Origin: Undibacterium sp. CCC3.4
GTDB taxonomy: Bacteria; Pseudomonadota; Gammaproteobacteria; Burkholderiales; Burkholderiaceae_D
Direction of reading: 5' to 3'
NCBI RefSeq assembly: GCF_034347425.1
Contig: NZ_CP133779.1
Coordinates: 1,674,001-1,738,000 of the forward strand
DNA length: 64,000 bases
This document shows positions 1 through 10,580 of the stretch, one piece after another. The notes under the pieces are model-generated. The model ran no database searches, was not told the DNA's origin, and saw only the letters and a program-made list of their open reading frames with translations. Every line of letters begins with the position of its first letter. The stretch's first letter is position 1. Both the position numbers and the translations under genes were made by a program.

Positions 1-367
1 GGTACTGATTATTTTCGTCTGGACGCCGCCGCATTTTTGGGCCTTGGCGATGTACCGCCGCGATGACTATGTGCGCTCGGGCTTGCCGATGTTACCGGTC
101 ACGCATGGCCCGGAACTGACGCGTTTACATATCTGGCTCTACACGATCGCCTTGTTTGCCACTACCATGTTGCCGTATGCGGTGCACATGAGCGGTCTGA
201 TTTATCTGGTCAGCGCCGTCGTACTCGGCTTGATTTTTCTGGCCTATGCCTGGCAAATGTATCAACATTACAGCGACGTGCTGGCACGCAAAACCTTTGC
301 GTTTTCTATCATTTATTTATCCTTACTGTTCGCCGCCTTGCTGGTCGACCACTACATCAAACTATGA
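1..367 (+). CDS. ctaB: Protoheme IX farnesyltransferase (heme O synthase), C-terminal part
   Basis: Only the 3' part is in the window; the frame is open from base 2. The readable protein begins with the motif [17 protein letters not shown], the conserved aspartate/arginine-rich loop of UbiA-type heme O synthases (CyoE/CtaB), followed by three hydrophobic membrane segments. The enzyme farnesylates protoheme IX in the inner membrane to make heme O for terminal oxidases. Its stop overlaps the start of the SCO gene by four bases (ATGA), so the two are probably co-translated, which fits a cytochrome oxidase assembly operon. Confidence 0.93.
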   Translation, partial: VLIIFVWTPPHFWALAMYRRDDYVRSGLPMLPVTHGPELTRLHIWLYTIALFATTMLPYAVHMSGLIYLVSAVVLGLIFLAYAWQMYQHYSDVLARKTFAFSIIYLSLLFAALLVDHYIKL

Positions 368-945
368 CACTCTGGAAAAAACTCTGCGCCGCTCTGTTGC
401 TGTGCGCCTTGGCCGCTTGCGATAAGCCAGCCGAAAAATTCACCAACACCGATTTGACCGGACTCGATTATGCGCGCGACTTCGCGCTGACCGATCATCA
501 CGGCAAGGCGCGCACCTTGGCCGATTTCAAAGGTAAAGTGGTGGTGATGTTTTTCGGTTATACCCAATGCCCCGATGTCTGTCCCACCACGATGGTCGAG
601 ATGGCCGATGTGATGAAGCAGCTCGGCCCACAAGCCGAGCAAGTTCAGGTGATTTTCGTCACCATCGATCCGGCGCGGGATACCCAGGCCTTGTTAGCCG
701 AATACGTACCGAACTTTGATGCGCGCTTTCTCGGCATGTACGGTGATGCAGCAGCCACCGCCAAAGTGGCCAAGGACTTCAAAGTGTATTATCAAAAAGT
801 CGATGGCAATACACCGAGCAGTTACACCATGGACCATACGGCCGGCAGTTATGTGTTTGATAAAGAAGGGCATATCCGCCTGTTCTTACGGCATGGGCAG
901 GGTACGGCACCGGTGGTGCATGATTTGAAGTTGTTGCTGAAGTAA
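364..945 (+). CDS. SCO1/SenC family copper chaperone lipoprotein
   Basis: A 193-residue protein with an N-terminal lipoprotein signal (hydrophobic stretch ending LAAC) and a thioredoxin-like fold carrying the copper motif CPDVC (CxxxC), with a downstream conserved histidine in the [11 protein letters not shown] segment. SCO proteins deliver copper to, or reduce, the CuA site of cytochrome c oxidase subunit II in the periplasm. The gene starts inside the ctaB stop codon, and a bidirectional terminator lies about 100 bases downstream. Confidence 0.92.
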   Translation: MTLWKKLCAALLLCALAACDKPAEKFTNTDLTGLDYARDFALTDHHGKARTLADFKGKVVVMFFGYTQCPDVCPTTMVEMADVMKQLGPQAEQVQVIFVTIDPARDTQALLAEYVPNFDARFLGMYGDAAATAKVAKDFKVYYQKVDGNTPSSYTMDHTAGSYVFDKEGHIRLFLRHGQGTAPVVHDLKLLLK

Positions 946-1041
946 GCTACGCGGTGTTGACGGCGTCTGCTGAAAACACCTGACTCTGCGTCGTGCCCCC
1001 GCGTGCTCATGCCTCGTTATTCAAGCGCAGGCGGGAAAGAC

Positions 1042-1070
1042 AAAAAAAGCACTCCGAGGAGTGCTTTTTT
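1042..1070. terminator. Bidirectional rho-independent terminator between sco and rpoH
   Basis: A run of A, the stem arms AGCACTCC and GGAGTGCT with a two-base loop, then a run of T. The A and T tracts on both sides let it end the rightward ctaB-sco transcript and the leftward rpoH transcript. Confidence 0.9.
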
Positions 1071-1092
1071 ATATTTCTACCGCCATGCGGCT

Positions 1093-1983
1093 TCAGGTAA
1101 AACTGGCCAGTGCCGTTTTCATTTTCTTCAGTGCCGCACTTTCAATTTGGCGTATGCGTTCGGCTGATACGCCGTATTCACTGGCCAGTTCATGCAGGGT
1201 CGAGCCGGAACCGTCATCATTCTTGAGCCAGCGCGATTCGATGATATGGCGTGAACGAGCATCGAGTTTGCTCAAGGCAGTTTCCAAGCCTTCGCTTTGC
1301 AGCCGGTCGTACTGGCGCGTTTCGATCACGCGGGTCGGTTCTTCTGACTCGGTTTTCAAGTAAGCGATAGGAGCGAATTTTTCATCGTCGTCATCAGTCG
1401 GCGCGTCGAGCGCAATATCGTGACCGGACAAACGCATTTCCATTTCGATGACTTCTTCGCGTTTGACGTCCAGTGTCTTGGCCAAGGCATCGATTTGCTT
1501 TGGCGTCATCGCTTCCAAACCGACTTTATGGCTGCGCAAATTGAAAAACAATTTACGTTGTGCCTTAGTTGTGGCGACTTTTACCAAACGCCAGTTTTTG
1601 AGTATGTACTCATGCATTTCCGCTTTGATCCAATGCATGGCATACGAGACCAGACGCACGCCTTGGTCGGGATCAAAACGCTTGACGGCTTTCATCAGGC
1701 CGATGTTACCTTCTTGTATTAAATCTGCATGTGGCAAGCCATAGCCGAGATAACCGCGCGCGATCGAAACGACCAAGCGCAGGTGGGACATCACCAGTTG
1801 TTGTGCCGCAGCTAAATCGTTTTCTGCGCGCAAACGGGTGGCGAAATTGATTTCTTCTTCATGCGTGAGCATGGGCAGGCGGTTGACAGCGGAGATGTAG
1901 GCATCAATATTTCCGAGCGTACCACTGAAACCCAAGGCCAGCGCGGTGCTGTCGGTTGCCGGAATAAGTTGTGTCGAAGTCAT
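1093..1983 (-). CDS. rpoH: RNA polymerase heat-shock sigma factor sigma-32
   Basis: A 296-residue sigma-70 family factor. Visible landmarks are region 2 (YLGYGLPHADLIQEGNIGLMKAV written in the family pattern), the RpoH-specific box around QRKLFFNLR, and a C-terminal region 4 helix-turn-helix (LASEYGVSAERIRQIE). It directs RNA polymerase to heat-shock promoters. The start has a GAAGGAAA-type ribosome site a few bases upstream. A sigma-70-like promoter overlapped by a CIRCE-like element lies about 70 bases upstream, suggesting HrcA control. Confidence 0.97.
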   Translation of the reverse strand: MTSTQLIPATDSTALALGFSGTLGNIDAYISAVNRLPMLTHEEEINFATRLRAENDLAAAQQLVMSHLRLVVSIARGYLGYGLPHADLIQEGNIGLMKAVKRFDPDQGVRLVSYAMHWIKAEMHEYILKNWRLVKVATTKAQRKLFFNLRSHKVGLEAMTPKQIDALAKTLDVKREEVIEMEMRLSGHDIALDAPTDDDDEKFAPIAYLKTESEEPTRVIETRQYDRLQSEGLETALSKLDARSRHIIESRWLKNDDGSGSTLHELASEYGVSAERIRQIESAALKKMKTALASFT

Positions 1984-2052
1984 TGCTATGTTTCCTTCTC
2001 ATTGCTGCTGGTCAGCATCAAAAATAATACCTTACCAGCGGAGTAAGTTCTT

Positions 2053-2082
2053 ATATTAGCACTCTCTGCCCAAGACTGCCAA
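2053..2082 (-). promoter_or_regulatory. rpoH promoter overlapped by a CIRCE-like element
   Basis: On the minus strand TTGGCA (2082-2077) and TAATAT (2058-2053) form a good -35/-10 pair with 18-base spacing. The same stretch reads on the plus strand as TTAGCACTC (2056-2064), nine bases, then GACTGCCAA (2074-2082). The CIRCE consensus is TTAGCACTC-N9-GAGTGCTAA, so the first arm is perfect and the second matches 7 of 9. An HrcA dimer here would cover the promoter. HrcA binding is inference. Confidence 0.6.
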
Positions 2083-2266
2083 TCAGCTCAAAATTGTGAT
2101 GATTAGACTACTATCAGAGTGCTGGGATGTTGGCACCGATCGGTACTGCCGAAAACTGCTGCAGTGTGGCAAATCGGATAGTTGTAGTCCAAAAATCAGG
2201 AATTCAACTGTTTGGAGCAGAATAAGCGTAAAAAGTTGCAATATTTTTTAATAACACTGAATTATA

Positions 2267-3181
2267 TTAAGCGGCGCGCGCTAATTGCCGGCGTACTGAC
2301 AGGTAGGCACCGGCCAAGCCGAGCACCATGCTGCAGGCCAGCAAGCCCAGACTGGGCCACAGTGGCAGCGGTGTCAGGCGAAATTCGGAGGCATACAGTT
2401 TGGCAAAGACGGCGATGGCTTGGTTAAGTGGTTGCAAGGAGGCAGCGATGATCGCCAAGGCCAACAAACCGGCTAATAAGCCCAGCAAGGCACCAGTGTA
2501 ATAGTAAGGACGGTGGATGAAGCTGTTGGTCGCGCCGAGCAGACGGGTAATGGTAATTTCTGCTTGGTGAGAAATCACTTGCAGTCTGGTGGCATTGAAC
2601 ACCACGACCACGACGACCAGCGCGAGCGTGCCAGCCAAAAACATCAGGGCAATTTGTAAAATTTGCACCAAGGCTGCCAAGCGCTTGACCCAGTCGGTAT
2701 CAATCTGTACTTGATCGACATCGGGCAAGGCTTGCAATTGTCCGACCAAGGCGCTCAGTTGTTCGGCGTGCGCATTCGATAAAGATAAAATATAGGCATC
2801 CGGTAAGGGGTTGCCACCCAAGGTAGCCAGCACTTCCGCCAAGCTCGAGGAATCTTGCATGGTCGCTAATGCTTTTTCTTTTGGAACGAAACGCAGTTGG
2901 CTCTCGAGGCCATTTTCTTTGAGCAAACGTTTGATCGGTATCGACAAGGCCGTGGAGCTGGCGCGTGGCGTGTCCGGTGTGACAAAGATACTGATTTCCG
3001 GTTCTATCGCCAGTTGCGAAGAAATCGGGCGGATGTTGTCGATCAGGGTCAGACCGGCGATCGGCAAGGCCAGCGCAATGGCCACGACCAAAACATTAAA
3101 GCAAAAATTGCCTGTGCCGGCGCGCAAATGGGCGAAGGCACTTTTCAAGGCAAACAGATGTTCACGAAACCAGATTGTCAT
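2267..3181 (-). CDS. ftsX: Cell division ABC transporter permease FtsX
   Basis: A 304-residue protein with one N-terminal membrane segment, an extracytoplasmic domain at about residues 50-165, and three C-terminal membrane segments, the standard FtsX plan. With FtsE it forms a complex at the division septum that controls peptidoglycan hydrolases. An AGGAGAA ribosome site sits just upstream of the start. It is the last gene of the ftsY-ftsE-ftsX operon. Confidence 0.95.
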   Translation of the reverse strand: MTIWFREHLFALKSAFAHLRAGTGNFCFNVLVVAIALALPIAGLTLIDNIRPISSQLAIEPEISIFVTPDTPRASSTALSIPIKRLLKENGLESQLRFVPKEKALATMQDSSSLAEVLATLGGNPLPDAYILSLSNAHAEQLSALVGQLQALPDVDQVQIDTDWVKRLAALVQILQIALMFLAGTLALVVVVVVFNATRLQVISHQAEITITRLLGATNSFIHRPYYYTGALLGLLAGLLALAIIAASLQPLNQAIAVFAKLYASEFRLTPLPLWPSLGLLACSMVLGLAGAYLSVRRQLARAA

Positions 3182-3230
3182 CAGTATTCTCCTGCGCGCA
3201 GCGCTGGTAATTCAGGGGACGGTGTGGCCA

Positions 3231-3902
3231 TCAGGCGGCCACCGACTGCCAGTGATCGGTAACTGTGCCGTGGCTCAAATAAATCACGCGGCTGGCTTGT
3301 TCTAAAAATTGCTCGTCATGACTGGAAATGAGGCAAGTCACACCGGCGCTTTGGAAGGCTTTGAGTGCTGCGATCACTTGATTGGCATTGTCGCGGTCGA
3401 GAAAAGCGGTCGGTTCATCGGCCAAGATGATTTTCGGCCGGTTGACGATGGCGCGGGCAATCGCGGCTCTTTGCTGTTCGCCGCCCGAGAGTGCCAAGGG
3501 AAAGGCGGCGGCTTTGTCGATCAGGCCGACTTTTTCGAGCGCGGCACGGGCGCGTGCTTGCGCTTGGCTGGCGGGCGCACCGGTGACGATCAGCGGCAAC
3601 ATGACGTTGGCCAGTACCGAACGGTCATTGAGCAACTTTTGCTCTTGCAAGATCAAGCCTAATTTGCGCCGTAAGTAGGGCAGGCTGCCGCTTTTGAGCT
3701 TGCTCATGTCTTGGCCATGAACGATGACGCGGCCGCTGCTGGGCTTTTCTATACCCGCTATCATCTTGAGCAAGGTCGATTTACCGGCACCCGAGGGGCC
3801 GGCCAAGAAAACCAACTCACCATCGGGGATGGTCAGTGAGACATCACGCAAAGCATAGGCGTCGCGTGAATATTGTTTGGTGACATTCTCGAATTCAATC
3901 AT
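3231..3902 (-). CDS. ftsE: Cell division ATP-binding protein FtsE
   Basis: A 223-residue ABC ATPase with Walker A GPSGAGKST, signature LSGGEQQ and Walker B IILADEPT. FtsE pairs with the membrane protein FtsX encoded directly downstream. It lies 19 bases after ftsY and about 50 bases before ftsX, on the same strand. Confidence 0.96.
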   Translation of the reverse strand: MIEFENVTKQYSRDAYALRDVSLTIPDGELVFLAGPSGAGKSTLLKMIAGIEKPSSGRVIVHGQDMSKLKSGSLPYLRRKLGLILQEQKLLNDRSVLANVMLPLIVTGAPASQAQARARAALEKVGLIDKAAAFPLALSGGEQQRAAIARAIVNRPKIILADEPTAFLDRDNANQVIAALKAFQSAGVTCLISSHDEQFLEQASRVIYLSHGTVTDHWQSVAA

Positions 3903-3921
3903 GATCGACTTTTCCGTGGGC

Positions 3922-4983
3922 TCAGTGCAGCAGGGCGTCGACGAATTCCTGGGCGTTGAATGCCTGCAAATCTTCTATTTGTTCGCCAATGCCGATGAAA
4001 TACACCGGAATCGGGCGAGTTTTGGCAATCGCTGCCAAGACGCCACCTTTGGCGGTGCCATCGAGCTTGGTGATGACCAAGCCAGTCAATTGCAAGGCGT
4101 CATCGAAGGCCTTAACTTGTGCCAAGGCATTTTGCCCGGTATTGCCATCGATAACCAGCAAGACTTCTTGCGGTGCGCCATCCATGGCTTTGGCAATCAC
4201 GCGTTTTACTTTTTTCAATTCTTCCATCAGATGCAATTGCGTCGGCAAGCGTCCTGCCGTATCGATCATCACCACATCGGTGCAGCGCGCACGCGCTGAA
4301 GCGACGGCGTCGAAGGCCACCGCGGCCGGGTCGCCCGATTCTTGCGAAATGACTGTGATGCCATTGCGCTCGCCCCAGATTGCCAATTGTTCGCGTGCCG
4401 CTGCACGGAAAGTGTCACCAGCTGCCAGCAGTACCGTTTGGCCATGCTCTTGCATATGCTTGGCCAGTTTACCGATGGTAGTTGTCTTGCCGGCACCATT
4501 GACGCCGGCGATCATCATCACCATCGGTTGATGACGGCCGAGTTCCAGCGGCTTTTGCAGCGGTGTGAGTAAATCGAGCAGCAATTGCTTGAGGGCGGCT
4601 TTGACTTGCTCGGCTTCGGTCAGTTTGTCTGCCTTGACCTTTTTCTTGAGTGCATCGAGCAGAAACAACGTCGCATCGACGCCGGCATCGGCCGTCAGCA
4701 AGGCAGCTTCGAGTTCTTCGTATAAGTCTTCATCGATACGGGCACCGATGAAGAGGGTGGTAAGATTAGTCGAAGTTTTTGCCAGGCCGGCTTTGAGACG
4801 ACTGAGCCAAGAGCGTTTGCTCTCCGGTTCGGCTACCGTGGCGGCAACGGCGAGCTCCGCTGCGGCAGGCGCAGCAGGCAGCGCGACAGTCGTGGCCGGC
4901 ACGGTCGGCACCGCTTCGGTCAATGTGGGCGGCGTGGCGATGGCCGGTTCGTCTTTGGGTTTTCTTTTAAAGAAACTGAACAT
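3922..4983 (-). CDS. ftsY: Signal recognition particle receptor FtsY
   Basis: A 353-residue SRP-GTPase. The NG domain shows GVNGAGKTTTIGKLA (G1), DTFRAAA, DTAGR and TKLDGTAKGG; an Ala/Val/Pro-rich stretch with acidic residues precedes it. It docks ribosome-SRP complexes at the membrane. I chose the start MFSFFKRKPKDEP because it is the typical betaproteobacterial N terminus; a longer in-frame reading to 5061 adds 26 residues that run into the region upstream of rsmD and look non-coding. Confidence 0.95.
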   Translation of the reverse strand: MFSFFKRKPKDEPAIATPPTLTEAVPTVPATTVALPAAPAAAELAVAATVAEPESKRSWLSRLKAGLAKTSTNLTTLFIGARIDEDLYEELEAALLTADAGVDATLFLLDALKKKVKADKLTEAEQVKAALKQLLLDLLTPLQKPLELGRHQPMVMMIAGVNGAGKTTTIGKLAKHMQEHGQTVLLAAGDTFRAAAREQLAIWGERNGITVISQESGDPAAVAFDAVASARARCTDVVMIDTAGRLPTQLHLMEELKKVKRVIAKAMDGAPQEVLLVIDGNTGQNALAQVKAFDDALQLTGLVITKLDGTAKGGVLAAIAKTRPIPVYFIGIGEQIEDLQAFNAQEFVDALLH

Positions 4984-5096
4984 CAGGAATGCTTTTGTCG
5001 GAAGATGGCGCGCCGAATTGGCCCACCTGGTATTAGAATGCTGCCATTCTAACAGACCCACGCGCGGTAATTTGATTTACCAGTGTCAAACCTATC

Positions 5097-5750
5097 ATGA
5101 AACCGATGACCAAAAAAACGCCCAGCGTGTCCCGCTCCAGCCACCAGGTTCGCATCATCGGCGGCCAGTGGAAGCGCAGTCTGCTGTCGGTAGTGAGCGC
5201 CGAAGGCTTGCGCCCGACGCCAGACCGTGTCCGAGAAACAACATTTAACTGGCTCAATCATCTTTTTAACGCTAATTGGATGACGCTGCGTTGCCTCGAC
5301 CTGTTCGCTGGCAGCGGTGCGCTCGGCTTCGAAGCGGCCAGCCGCGGCGCGGCCGCGGTCACCATGGTGGAAGCGTCGGCACCAGCGTTTCGGCAACTGC
5401 TGGCAGTGCAGGAAAAACTCGCTGCCCAGCAGTGCCGCCTGTTGCGTGCCGATGCCAGTAAAGCCATAGCCAGCTTGGCACCCGCCAGCTGCGAGCTGAT
5501 TTTTCTCGATCCGCCGTTTGAACAGGCGTGGTTGGAAAAAATGCTGCCGGCTTGCCAGCCCTTGTTGGCCACGCCAGGCTATGTTTATGTCGAATCCGAA
5601 TTTGCTTTAGATCATGCTGATCCAAGCGAAAGCATGAAAAAATTGCTCAGCGGATGGCAAGTAATACGTGCCGACCGCGCCGGCAGCGTGTATTTCCATA
5701 TCCTGCAACGCAGCATTCTGCAGCCTGATACGCACGAAAATCAGGCATAA
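5097..5750 (+). CDS. rsmD: 16S rRNA (guanine(966)-N(2))-methyltransferase
   Basis: A 217-residue Rossmann methyltransferase with the SAM-binding segment CLDLFAGSGALGFEAASRG and the catalytic motif LDPPFE. RsmD methylates G966 of 16S rRNA in the 30S subunit. The N terminus contains the family pattern VRIIGGQWKR and the RPTPDRVRETTFNWL segment. It is divergent from ftsY and lies just upstream of coaD, a common pairing. An alternative start three codons in (5106) is possible. Confidence 0.95.
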   Translation: MKPMTKKTPSVSRSSHQVRIIGGQWKRSLLSVVSAEGLRPTPDRVRETTFNWLNHLFNANWMTLRCLDLFAGSGALGFEAASRGAAAVTMVEASAPAFRQLLAVQEKLAAQQCRLLRADASKAIASLAPASCELIFLDPPFEQAWLEKMLPACQPLLATPGYVYVESEFALDHADPSESMKKLLSGWQVIRADRAGSVYFHILQRSILQPDTHENQA

Positions 5751-5773
5751 TGCCAGAACAATTTGGTGCATAA

Positions 5774-6304
<531 letters not shown>

Positions 6305-6346
6305 TGCCCATGCCCGGCGGGTTTAAGCCGGGTGGAAAAGAAGTGA

Positions 6347-6610
<264 letters not shown>

Positions 6611-6638
6611 GTCGCGCCGCGACCCGGCACGGCCATCT

Positions 6639-7772
6639 TTATTCGCAGCGCACGCGGTCGCGCCCCGAGCGCTTGGCATCATAGAGGGCGCGATCGGCGC
6701 GCTTGATCATATCGCGCGCCACGATCAGGGCTTCACCCTCGTTCTGTTGTTCCGATACGGTAGTGACGCCGATCGAAATCGTACAGTTGCAACTGCCCGC
6801 TACACTGAGATCGAATGCTTTGCCAGCGATGCTCTTACGTATGCGTTCCGCTACCTGCATCGCATCTTGCACATTCGCATTAATCAACAAGACCACGAAT
6901 TCTTCGCCACCGAAGCGGCCCAGGGTATCGCTGAGGCGTAATTCTGCCTTGATCCTTTGCGCAACCTCACACAAGACATCATCACCGGCTTGATGGCCAT
7001 ACTCGTCGTTGATTTTTTTGAAAAAATCGATATCGAGATACATGCACGCCAAGCCATAGCACTGGCGCCGGGCGCGACCGATTTCTTCGAGGGTGCGCTG
7101 CTCGACGTAACGACGGTTGCTGACCTTGGTCAGCGGATCGGTCAGGCCGATATGTGTCAGGCGCTCGTTATTGATGACATTTTCCAGACAAATCGCGATG
7201 ATGGAACCGAGCCGTTCGATGAAGTCGGTCGCCATAGTGGCGGCAAACCGCTCAAGCTCAAAGCTGCCAAGGTTGAGATAACCGATCAAGCGTTCCTGCC
7301 GCAACAAAGGGATGATGGCAATGCTGGCAGGTTTCTGCCCGCAACTGTGGAACGCTTTGCCATAGCGCTGGCTCTGATAGGCCCCGAGCACCGGTTTGCG
7401 TAAGGAGGCCGAGTGGGCTTCGAGTTCGCGTTCATGGCGGATGAACATCAGATGGGGGTAGTCTTGCAAATCCATGCGCAGGTCGCTGAGCATTTGCTGC
7501 AACTCTTGGCGCGGGTCAAGCAAAGTCAGGGTGACGACATCGAGTTCGGAAGTCAGCGCTAAAGCACTGAAGAGGAAGTGTATCAATTCTTTGAAATTGC
7601 TCGCGCCAATGATTTTCAGGTCGAAATCTTGGTGCCGCGCCATGATGCTCTGGTTACGGTGGGCTTGATCGAGAATATCGCTCAAGCGCGCGCGTAAGAG
7701 CTTATTTTCCATGCGCACTTCGGCCAGCTGTTGCAGCGCGTTGGGGGTGGGTGGTTGACGCGCGCTATCCAT
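6639..7772 (-). CDS. Diguanylate cyclase with N-terminal DUF484/GAF-like domain
   Basis: A 377-residue protein. Residues 1-50 form a coiled-coil-like start, residues 50-200 resemble a DUF484/GAF sensor, and the C-terminal third is a GGDEF domain with active-site GGEEF. An RLSD inhibitory I-site stands five residues before GGEEF, as in product-inhibited cyclases. It should make cyclic di-GMP in the cytoplasm. No membrane segment is visible. The signal sensed is unknown. Confidence 0.9.
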   Translation of the reverse strand: MDSARQPPTPNALQQLAEVRMENKLLRARLSDILDQAHRNQSIMARHQDFDLKIIGASNFKELIHFLFSALALTSELDVVTLTLLDPRQELQQMLSDLRMDLQDYPHLMFIRHERELEAHSASLRKPVLGAYQSQRYGKAFHSCGQKPASIAIIPLLRQERLIGYLNLGSFELERFAATMATDFIERLGSIIAICLENVINNERLTHIGLTDPLTKVSNRRYVEQRTLEEIGRARRQCYGLACMYLDIDFFKKINDEYGHQAGDDVLCEVAQRIKAELRLSDTLGRFGGEEFVVLLINANVQDAMQVAERIRKSIAGKAFDLSVAGSCNCTISIGVTTVSEQQNEGEALIVARDMIKRADRALYDAKRSGRDRVRCE

Positions 7773-7825
7773 ACCGTTTCATTTTCAAAGAAAATTGCAT
7801 AAATAGTAAGTTAATCGATCGCGCG

Positions 7826-8683
7826 TCAAAATGCAATCGGAATTTCGACGGCATCGCCAACCCGCAAGGTGCGGCCGATGCCGGCGCTGGCGATCAAATT
7901 CATGCCGAAGGAAATTTCACCGTTGAGTACAGGGTTGGCGCGATAGCTTTGCAAAATGTCGATCGGGTTAGGGCCGACGCTGCCGCTGGCTTGGTCTACT
8001 GCCGGCATACTACAACGCGAGCACGGCTTGACCGCTGGCAGGCAAATACCATTGGCAAATTCGAAGGCGGCGGCATAGTCTTCTTCAAATGCGTGCAAGC
8101 CATCGATGACGATATTCGGACGAAAACGGTCCATAGGCACGGCGGCACGGCCTTGCGCTATGGCGCGTTGGTTCAGATCAGCCAGCGAGGCGCGCGCTGT
8201 CAGCAGCAGCGGAAAACCGTCAGCGAAACGGGTCGGTGCCAGCAGCGCACCGGTCCATTTCTGGCTGGCATAGCGCTGCGCGGCCAAGTCAAATCGGACT
8301 AAGCGGCAGCTGACGCCGAGGGCGCGGCTGAACCAAGCATGCGCGGATGGTGCCGCACAGCGGGCCAGCAGCGTGTCATCCCAGATGCTTACCAACACGG
8401 TCGCGCCGCTACGGTCCGGCAGCGACAGATGCAGAGTCGGCAGGCCATCGGCAGCGACGCTCAGCATGCCATCGAGCAAGCCGGGGCGCAGGCTTGCCAT
8501 CCGCGGCCAGTCGCGTTGACTGAGAAATTGACCCTTGTCGTCGACCAACATCCATTCGCGGTCGTATAGCGTGTGATCTTGCTGCCTTAAGCTTAAGCCA
8601 CTCGCTGCAACTTGCGCTTGGACAACGGCGATGCCGGCACAGGATTTGATAGGGTAAAACCACAGATCGGTGATGACGGGCAT
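7826..8683 (-). CDS. MOSC domain-containing protein (YcbX/MOSC N-terminal beta-barrel type)
   Basis: A 285-residue protein beginning with the MOSC N-terminal beta-barrel pattern (ITDLWFYPIKSCAGI). The C-terminal MOSC core includes RFRPNIVIDG and a conserved cysteine in KPCSRC. MOSC proteins act on sulfur or nitrogen substrates with the molybdenum cofactor; YcbX-type members reduce N-hydroxylated compounds. No redox partner domain is fused. Confidence 0.88.
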   Translation of the reverse strand: MPVITDLWFYPIKSCAGIAVVQAQVAASGLSLRQQDHTLYDREWMLVDDKGQFLSQRDWPRMASLRPGLLDGMLSVAADGLPTLHLSLPDRSGATVLVSIWDDTLLARCAAPSAHAWFSRALGVSCRLVRFDLAAQRYASQKWTGALLAPTRFADGFPLLLTARASLADLNQRAIAQGRAAVPMDRFRPNIVIDGLHAFEEDYAAAFEFANGICLPAVKPCSRCSMPAVDQASGSVGPNPIDILQSYRANPVLNGEISFGMNLIASAGIGRTLRVGDAVEIPIAF

Positions 8684-8689
8684 AAGATG

Positions 8690-8746
8690 TCATTGGCATA
8701 AGGAGCAAGGCCTCCATTTTAATCGGCTTGCTCGATTTGCCAATGA
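8690..8746. repeat. Nested inverted repeat between MOSC gene and chemotaxis receptor
   Basis: Outer arms TCATTGGCA (8690-8698) and TGCCAATGA (8738-8746) are perfect. Inner arms GAGCAAGGCC (8703-8712) and GGCTTGCTC (8725-8733) match with one unpaired base. It sits between the receptor 3' end and the MOSC start. There is no T tract, so it may be a terminator-like stem or a protein site. Confidence 0.5.
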
Positions 8747-10580
8747 TAAATTCAGCGTCTGACTTTGAATTGACCGACCACGTGATGCAGACGTTCGGTT
8801 TGGTCGCGCAAGCTTTCCGAGGCAGCCGCCGCTTGCTCGACTAAGGCGGAGTTCTGCTGCGTCATTTCATCCATATCGGAAATGGCCAGGCTGATTTGAT
8901 CGATACCGGCACTTTGCTCTCCGCTGGCATTGCTGATGGCCATTACAATGGTGGCGACTTGCTCGATATTGAGCACGATCTCGCGCATTGTAGTCCCGGC
9001 AACGTTGACTAACTCGCTGCCTTGATCGACTTTTTCGACCGACTGATTGATCAGTAATTTGATTTCCGTCGCCGATGCCGCGGCCCGCTGCGCCAGACTG
9101 CGTACTTCTGCAGCTACCACAGCAAAGCCACGACCTTGCTCGCCGGCGCGGGCGGCTTCAACCGCGGCGTTCAAGGCAAGGATATTGGTTTGAAAAGCAA
9201 TGCCATCGATCACGCCGGTAATGTCGGCGATGCGGCGTGAGCTGTCTTTGATTTCTTGCATGGTTGAAATCACATCATTGACCACCGTGCCACCGGACGC
9301 CGCCACACTGCTCGCTTGCGTGGTTAATTGGCTGGCCTGGCGGGCATTGTCGGCATTGTTCTTCACGGTAGCGGTCAATTCTTCCATCGAACTCGAGGTT
9401 TCTTCCAGTGAACTCGCTTGCGACTCGGTGCGTGCAGACAAATCGGCATTGCCGGAGGCGATTTCTTGCGATGCTTGTTGTATCGCAAAGCTGCCGGCAC
9501 TGACTTCGACGATCACTTTGGTCAAGCCGGTGCCTATGCTGTTGATGGCGTTAAGCAATTGTCCTATCTCGTCGTGACGTGCGTTGCTGACTTGTTCGGT
9601 CAAGTCGCCGGTGGCCATTTTGTTGGCCATACGCGTCGCTTCGGCCAGTGGTACCGAGACGTAGCGTTTGACAATATAAAACAACACGAAGGCCACGACG
9701 ACGATCAGCACCAGCGCCAAGAAGGCGTATTTGATCAATTGGGCCACGCTGTCTTCGACGATCTCGGCGGTATACGCCGAGCCGACGATGAGCCAATTCA
9801 TGGTCGGAACAGGCTGGAATACGGCGACGCGCTGTTTGCCCTGCAAGGCCGCGGCACCGAATGATGGCGCGGCATAGTAGCTGACGCCAGTGTTTTTCTC
9901 CAGCATGTCTTTGATGAATTCGCTGCCATCGCTGGCTTTCTCAGTCAGATAGTTCTTGCCTTCATTGTTGGCATCGATCATCACGTCGCCATAAGTCTTG
10001 CCGGCTTTGCGGTTGAGCGCAAAATAGCCACCGGTCTTGCCGATTTTCATCGATTTGACTTTTTCCTTGAGGAAACGAAGATTATCGGAAATATCGATAC
10101 CGACAAACAGTATCCCGATCATCTTTGCTTGCGCGTCCATGATCGGTACGTAGGACGTCATGTAATCTTTACCGAACAGTTTGGCCGGTCCGATAAACGA
10201 TTCGCCTTTTAACAGTAAGGCGTAGGCCGGATGGCTGCGGTCGAGTGCCGTGCCGATCGCCCGTTCGCCATTTTCTTTTTTCAGCGACGTGCTCACGCGT
10301 ATGAAATCTTCGCCTTGTTTGACGAAAATAGTAGCAATGGCACCGGTTTGGGCGGTGAATTGGTCAACCGGGGCAAAATTGAGATTCAGTGTTTCCGCGC
10401 CGACCTTGAGGATGGCAACGGTTTTATCTTGCACCTGCACGGTTTCTTGTTCCAGGACGAACGGTTCATGCCACTGGGCGCGAAAGGTAAAGTGGCCCCC
10501 TAAGTCCAGACAATTATTCAAAGAGTTTAAGATAGTGCCTGTTTCTGCCACAGCTGCGCGGCGCTGCCCCGTTATTCGCA

